Assembly: GCA_964592425.1 (NCBI GenBank)
Contig: CAZQCG010000005.1
Coordinates: forward strand, 112,713 to 176,712
Direction of reading: 5' to 3'
DNA length: 64,000 nt
DNA from: Viridilinea sp964592425
Lineage (GTDB): Bacteria > Chloroflexota > Chloroflexia > Chloroflexales > Chloroflexaceae
A model generated the notes under the pieces. That model ran no database searches, was not told the origin of the DNA, and saw only the letters and a program-made list of their open reading frames with translations. Below are positions 60,905-64,000 of the stretch, in pieces (positions within the stretch are counted from its first letter, which is position 1; each line of letters begins with the position of its first letter). The translations under genes and the position numbers were made by a program.

Positions 60905-62359
60905 TTGAGGTTAAAGCAACCCCTTAGGCTGCGTGTACAGCTCATCTGGGTGCTGCTCATCCTCGTTCTGGCCAGCCCGGCCATGTTGGCCCGGGCAGAG
61001 GGCCTCGAGAACGCCAGGCCGCGGGTTGCCCAGGTCGGCCTTGCTCAGCTTGATGGTGTGCTGAGTCTGGCAGATGGCAGTCTGACCCTGGCGGAGTTCA
61101 CCCCGCCCCCCCCGGCGATCTTCGCCAAATTCGAGCGTTACGGCTCATTCACTTCAGCCACACTCGCCCTTGCCGAGCCTACTAGCCGTCTCGAACTCAC
61201 CTATCATCCTACGCTTGGCCCGGGTGCCGCCGTCCGTGTGGATGTGCGCGGTAGCCTTGATGGCCGCCAGTGGATGCCGTGGAGCGTTGACCTGGCCCCT
61301 GCCACGGTTGTCGGCTTCAACCGCCCGGTACGTTTCGCCCAGTACCGTGTCACTCTGATGGGAAGCGCCGTGGTTGCCCCGCTGGTGCGCAACCTCGACC
61401 TGCTGAGCAGCAGTCAGGCTCCAACGGTGATGGCGGCCCAGGCCCCCGATCCCTATGCGATCGCCCCCACCTTCCGCGTGCGCGCCACCCGTATCGGCAT
61501 GGTCGGCGGGCGCACCGCCAATGGCTGGACGATCCCGGCCCGGGCGCGCTTTGTGGCCTTGCCTTCGTGGACGGTGCTCTCTTCGCGCGGCGGCAACGAG
61601 TATCAGGTGCGCCTCAGCTATCACGGGCGCAGCGTTGTCGTGCCAGTCTACGATGTTGGCCCCTACAGCGAGCGCGATGACTACTGGGATGCCAAACGTG
61701 ATGGCTATCCCCAGCTCGATCGCGGCTGGCCGATGGATCACGCCGCCTACTATGATGGCTTTAACGGCGGTCGCGCCGATAAGGGCTATGTCAGCTATCC
61801 CACGGCTGTCGATGTTGGCGATGGAGCCTGGCTCAATGACCTTGGCATTGATGGCGACCAGGCCGAGCTTGAGGTCACCTACCTCTGGCTGGGTCAGGAT
61901 CCAGCCGCTGGGCCACCCACCCGTGACCCCAACGCCCGCGAACACCTGGTTGATGAACTGGAAGGCGATTTCTGGCACAATCCGGTGCCCATCGGCCCGA
62001 GTGCCATGGGCTGCGGCGCCTCACGCCACGCCTACTGGGCCCAGACGACCACCAAAGTCGGCAATGAGAGTATCGCCCGCTGGCAGCCCAACCTGCCCAG
62101 CGAGGCCGCCTACGATCTCTTTGTCTATGTGCCAGTCTGCCCGGCCCGCAAAGCGCCAACGACCCAGGCCCGTTACCTGATTCAGCACCGCGACGGGGCG
62201 ATTGAGGTGCTGGTCAACCAGAAGACCCAGACTGGCTGGGTTCACCTTGGGCGCTTCCCCTTCGCCGCTGGCACTTCCGGCTTCGTCCAACTTGGCGCTA
62301 TCGCCGACGATGGCGGTGTGCTCTGGTACGATCAGGTGCGCTGGGTGGTCGGGACGTAG
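60905..62359 (+). CDS. Secreted protein with golvesin-like C-terminal domain
   Basis: 484 residues. A Sec signal peptide (VQLIWVLLILVLASPAMLARA, about 11-31) suggests export. The N-terminal half has beta domains, with a middle module (GNEYQVRLSYHGRSVVVPVYDVGPYSERDDYWD, about 235-290) resembling RlpA/double-psi-barrel segments. The end (about 390-480, YDLFVYVPVCPARKAPTTQARYLI) is like the golvesin/xanthan-lyase C-terminal carbohydrate-associated domain. Role unknown; likely cell surface or polysaccharide-associated. The start is TTG, five bases after GGAGGA; the nearer ATG 60901 is out of frame. Confidence 0.8.
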   Translation: MRLKQPLRLRVQLIWVLLILVLASPAMLARAEGLENARPRVAQVGLAQLDGVLSLADGSLTLAEFTPPPPAIFAKFERYGSFTSATLALAEPTSRLELTYHPTLGPGAAVRVDVRGSLDGRQWMPWSVDLAPATVVGFNRPVRFAQYRVTLMGSAVVAPLVRNLDLLSSSQAPTVMAAQAPDPYAIAPTFRVRATRIGMVGGRTANGWTIPARARFVALPSWTVLSSRGGNEYQVRLSYHGRSVVVPVYDVGPYSERDDYWDAKRDGYPQLDRGWPMDHAAYYDGFNGGRADKGYVSYPTAVDVGDGAWLNDLGIDGDQAELEVTYLWLGQDPAAGPPTRDPNAREHLVDELEGDFWHNPVPIGPSAMGCGASRHAYWAQTTTKVGNESIARWQPNLPSEAAYDLFVYVPVCPARKAPTTQARYLIQHRDGAIEVLVNQKTQTGWVHLGRFPFAAGTSGFVQLGAIADDGGVLWYDQVRWVVGT

Positions 62360-62365
62360 TACTGC

Positions 62366-62399
62366 ACGGTGTAAGGGCGCAGCGCGCTGCGCCCCAACC
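62366..62399. repeat. Dispersed palindromic repeat, copy 2 (inverted)
   Basis: Exact reverse complement of 13312-13345 over 34 bases, between two convergent genes. Such identity 49 kb apart indicates recent spread or gene conversion. Confidence 0.85.
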
Positions 62400-62409
62400 A
62401 TATCAAGCA

Positions 62410-63003
62410 TTAGCTAGCGGCACGGGCAACCTTGAGCGCCTTGGCCCACCAGGCCAGTTCATCGAGCATGGCCTGGGCGTTGCCCTGTAAGTGCTCAATC
62501 TCACTCAATTCTTTGCCCTGGCGCCAGGCGGCCATAAAGTCGGCACCCTGAATATGTACGCCGGTGCGCGTGGGGGCCATCTGCAGCTCGATGGCGATCT
62601 GGCGCAGGTGCTCGACAGCGCGGGCCCCACCGACACTGCCGTAGCCGACGACTGCGGCTGGCTTGCGATTCCACTCGGGATAGGCATAATCAAGCGCGTT
62701 CTTCAGCACGCCGGTGATGCTGCGATTGTACTCTGCCGTGACGAAGATGTAGCCATCATACTCGGCGACCGCTTGCTGCCACTTGCGCGCCACTTCATTG
62801 GTGGTGGGGGCCCAGGCGTTCGAGGCAACCTCGTCGAAGAAGGGCATCGGGTAATCGCGCAGATCAAGGATCTCGACCTGCATATCGTCGCGCTGGGCGG
62901 CGATGTCGGCAATCCAGCGCGCTGGCTTCTCACCAAAACGGGTCTCACGGGTGCTGCTGATGATAAGCGCGATCTTGGGGGTTTTCACAGTTGCTTGCTC
63001 CAT
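62410..63003 (-). CDS. NADPH-dependent FMN reductase
   Basis: 197 residues, flavodoxin-like fold. The N-terminal flavin-binding ALIISSTRETRFGEK and the AEYNRSITGVLKNALDYAYPEW block, plus VVGYGSVGG, mark the FMN_red (azoreductase/chromate reductase) family. Physiological electron acceptor unknown. ATG 63003 is chosen over the TTG three bases before it. Confidence 0.93.
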   Translation of the reverse strand: MEQATVKTPKIALIISSTRETRFGEKPARWIADIAAQRDDMQVEILDLRDYPMPFFDEVASNAWAPTTNEVARKWQQAVAEYDGYIFVTAEYNRSITGVLKNALDYAYPEWNRKPAAVVGYGSVGGARAVEHLRQIAIELQMAPTRTGVHIQGADFMAAWRQGKELSEIEHLQGNAQAMLDELAWWAKALKVARAAS

Positions 63004-63156
63004 CAATAAGGTTTAGCTTCAGGATGCGCAAGCTGAGTATCACCTCCGCATGTGAACAGCAGCGTAGACAGCAGCGTGAACAATTCATAAGGCTGACTCA
63101 TGCTGCGCTTGCTGTGGTAGCATGCGCTTGATCTTAGTTTAGACAAGGAGATGTCG

Positions 63157-63951
63157 ATGACGAGCGCCCCGGTTGAGAGCTATCGCCACCTGTTGTTCGA
63201 GGTTGTCGATCGTACGGTCCTGATCACCATGAACCGGCCTACGCGCCGCAACGCCCTCTCCCTTGAGCATATGGAGGAGTTGATCGATGCCTTTCGGGGG
63301 GTCGGGCGGCGCGGTGATGTGGGGGTGATCGTTCTGCGTGGGAACGGCCCGGCCTTCTGCGCTGGCCACGACCTGAGTGAGATGAGCGGGCGAAGCCCTG
63401 AGTTCTACCGTCACCTCTTCGATACCTGCACTGTCCTAATGGAGACTATGCAGGCTATTCCTCAGCCTGTGATCGCCCAGGTGCATGGCATTGCCACCGC
63501 AGCTGGCTGTCAGCTTGCCGCAAGCTGCGACCTGGTGGTCTCTGCCGATGATGCTCGTTTTGCCACGCCGGGTGTCAAGATCGGCCTCTTCTGCTCAACC
63601 CCGATGGTTGCGCTCAGCCGGGCGGTGCCGGCCAAGGTAGCTATGGAGATGTTGCTTACCGGCGAGCCAATCTCGGCCGCAGAGGCCCTGGCCTTCGGGC
63701 TGGTCAGCCGGATTGTACCCTCATCCGAGCTTGAGGCGACCACTATGGCTCTGGCCGAGCGCATCAATGCTGCCAGTCCGGCCGTGATCGGCCTGGGCAA
63801 GCAGGCTTTCTATCGCCAGATCAACATGCCCCAGCATCAGGCCTACGCCTATGCCAAGGAGGTCATGTCCTTCAATGCCACCTTCACCGATGCCCAGGAG
63901 GGCATTTGTGCCTTTATCGAGAAGCGCCCGCCACGCTGGGGTGAACGCTAG
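63157..63951 (+). CDS. Enoyl-CoA hydratase/isomerase (ECHDC3-like crotonase)
   Basis: 264 residues, crotonase fold. The oxyanion-hole segments are FCAGHDLSEM and HGIATAAGCQLAASCDLVV; the C-terminus PEFY...FNATFTDAQEGICAFIEKRPPRW is typical of the ECHDC3-like group. The usual catalytic Glu positions in the A-G-C and M-x-L helices are not both evident (GVKIGLFCSTP), so hydratase activity is uncertain. AAGGAG lies six bases before ATG 63157. Confidence 0.9.
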   Translation: MTSAPVESYRHLLFEVVDRTVLITMNRPTRRNALSLEHMEELIDAFRGVGRRGDVGVIVLRGNGPAFCAGHDLSEMSGRSPEFYRHLFDTCTVLMETMQAIPQPVIAQVHGIATAAGCQLAASCDLVVSADDARFATPGVKIGLFCSTPMVALSRAVPAKVAMEMLLTGEPISAAEALAFGLVSRIVPSSELEATTMALAERINAASPAVIGLGKQAFYRQINMPQHQAYAYAKEVMSFNATFTDAQEGICAFIEKRPPRWGER

Positions 63952-63969
63952 TACTACAACGAGAGATGG

Positions 63970-63975
63970 TATAAT
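63970..63975 (+). promoter_or_regulatory. Extended -10 promoter near the window end
   Basis: TGG-TATAAT, perfect -10 plus TGn; it points to a rightward gene beyond the window. Confidence 0.5.
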
Positions 63976-64000
63976 CCTGTTTTGAGGGGTTTGAACAGGA

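Noticed and set aside
60796..60984. 62-residue minus-strand ORF overlapping the 60-residue ORF and the golvesin-like gene start
   Set aside because: Its first half is antisense to the signal-peptide region of the golvesin-like gene, it covers that gene's promoter, and it has no ribosome site.

Overview
This is a GC-rich bacterial chromosome segment that fits Chloroflexota, probably the filamentous Chloroflexales/Chloroflexia. The taxonomic call is inference from gene content and protein style: Ala/Pro/Thr-rich lipoprotein linkers, Gmad2-repeat lipoproteins, DUF2079 and GT-C membrane proteins, an F420-type LLM oxidoreductase next to an acyl-CoA carboxylase, and a DICT-domain kinase. No rRNA or photosynthesis gene is present to confirm it. 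No phage, insertion sequence or CRISPR array was seen. Most genes are intact and tightly packed in short operons with ATGA or TAATG overlaps, and several promoters are of the extended -10 type (TGnTATAAT).

Layout. 1-4.2 kb: dipeptide/oligopeptide ABC importer on the minus strand (binding protein, two permeases, the last one cut by the window edge), with a palindromic operator-like site about 350 bases upstream. 4.2-9.8 kb: dnaE and a class II fumarase/aspartase diverge around an intergenic region holding a consensus DnaA box. 9.9-15.1 kb: small signalling and membrane genes (SHOCT-like protein, CHAT-like membrane protein, methyltransferase, and a double cNMP-binding/ferredoxin fusion). 15.2-22.7 kb: an orphan ABC-2 permease, a PfkB sugar kinase, two PhoU paralogues, a GT4 glycosyltransferase, and the fabF-rnc-sugar reductase operon. 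22.9-29.3 kb: M20 amidohydrolase, GH2 glycosidase, biotin carboxylase/BCCP subunit and LLM oxidoreductase. 29.4-29.65 kb: two tRNA-Ala genes with a near-consensus promoter and a terminator. 29.7-36.5 kb: isoaspartyl peptidase, HtrA protease, proB, GNAT protein, response regulator and small membrane proteins. 36.6-45.1 kb: methyltransferase, P1B ATPase with a variant metal motif, a three-gene cell-envelope operon with a degenerate M23 domain, a LeuD-like protein plus RNA uracil methyltransferase pair, and thrC. 45.2-56.2 kb: DICT histidine kinase, mltG-aroE-prepilin peptidase operon, AEC carrier, and a three-gene glycosyltransferase/DUF2079 operon. 56.3-64 kb: an operon of a 60-aa ORF, a radical SAM-SPASM/HPr-kinase-like fusion and a six-repeat Gmad2 lipoprotein, then a secreted golvesin-like protein, a flavin reductase and a crotonase.

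The most unusual locus is 56.3-60.8 kb: the 60-residue ORF overlaps the radical SAM fusion by ATGA, and the lipoprotein follows after 13 bases. This suggests a peptide- or protein-modifying system linked to the cell surface, but its substrate is unknown. The window also carries at least two families of short GC-rich palindromes between genes, and several degenerate enzymes (LeuD-like without the active-site motif, M23 without two His, P1B ATPase with CSC instead of CPC).
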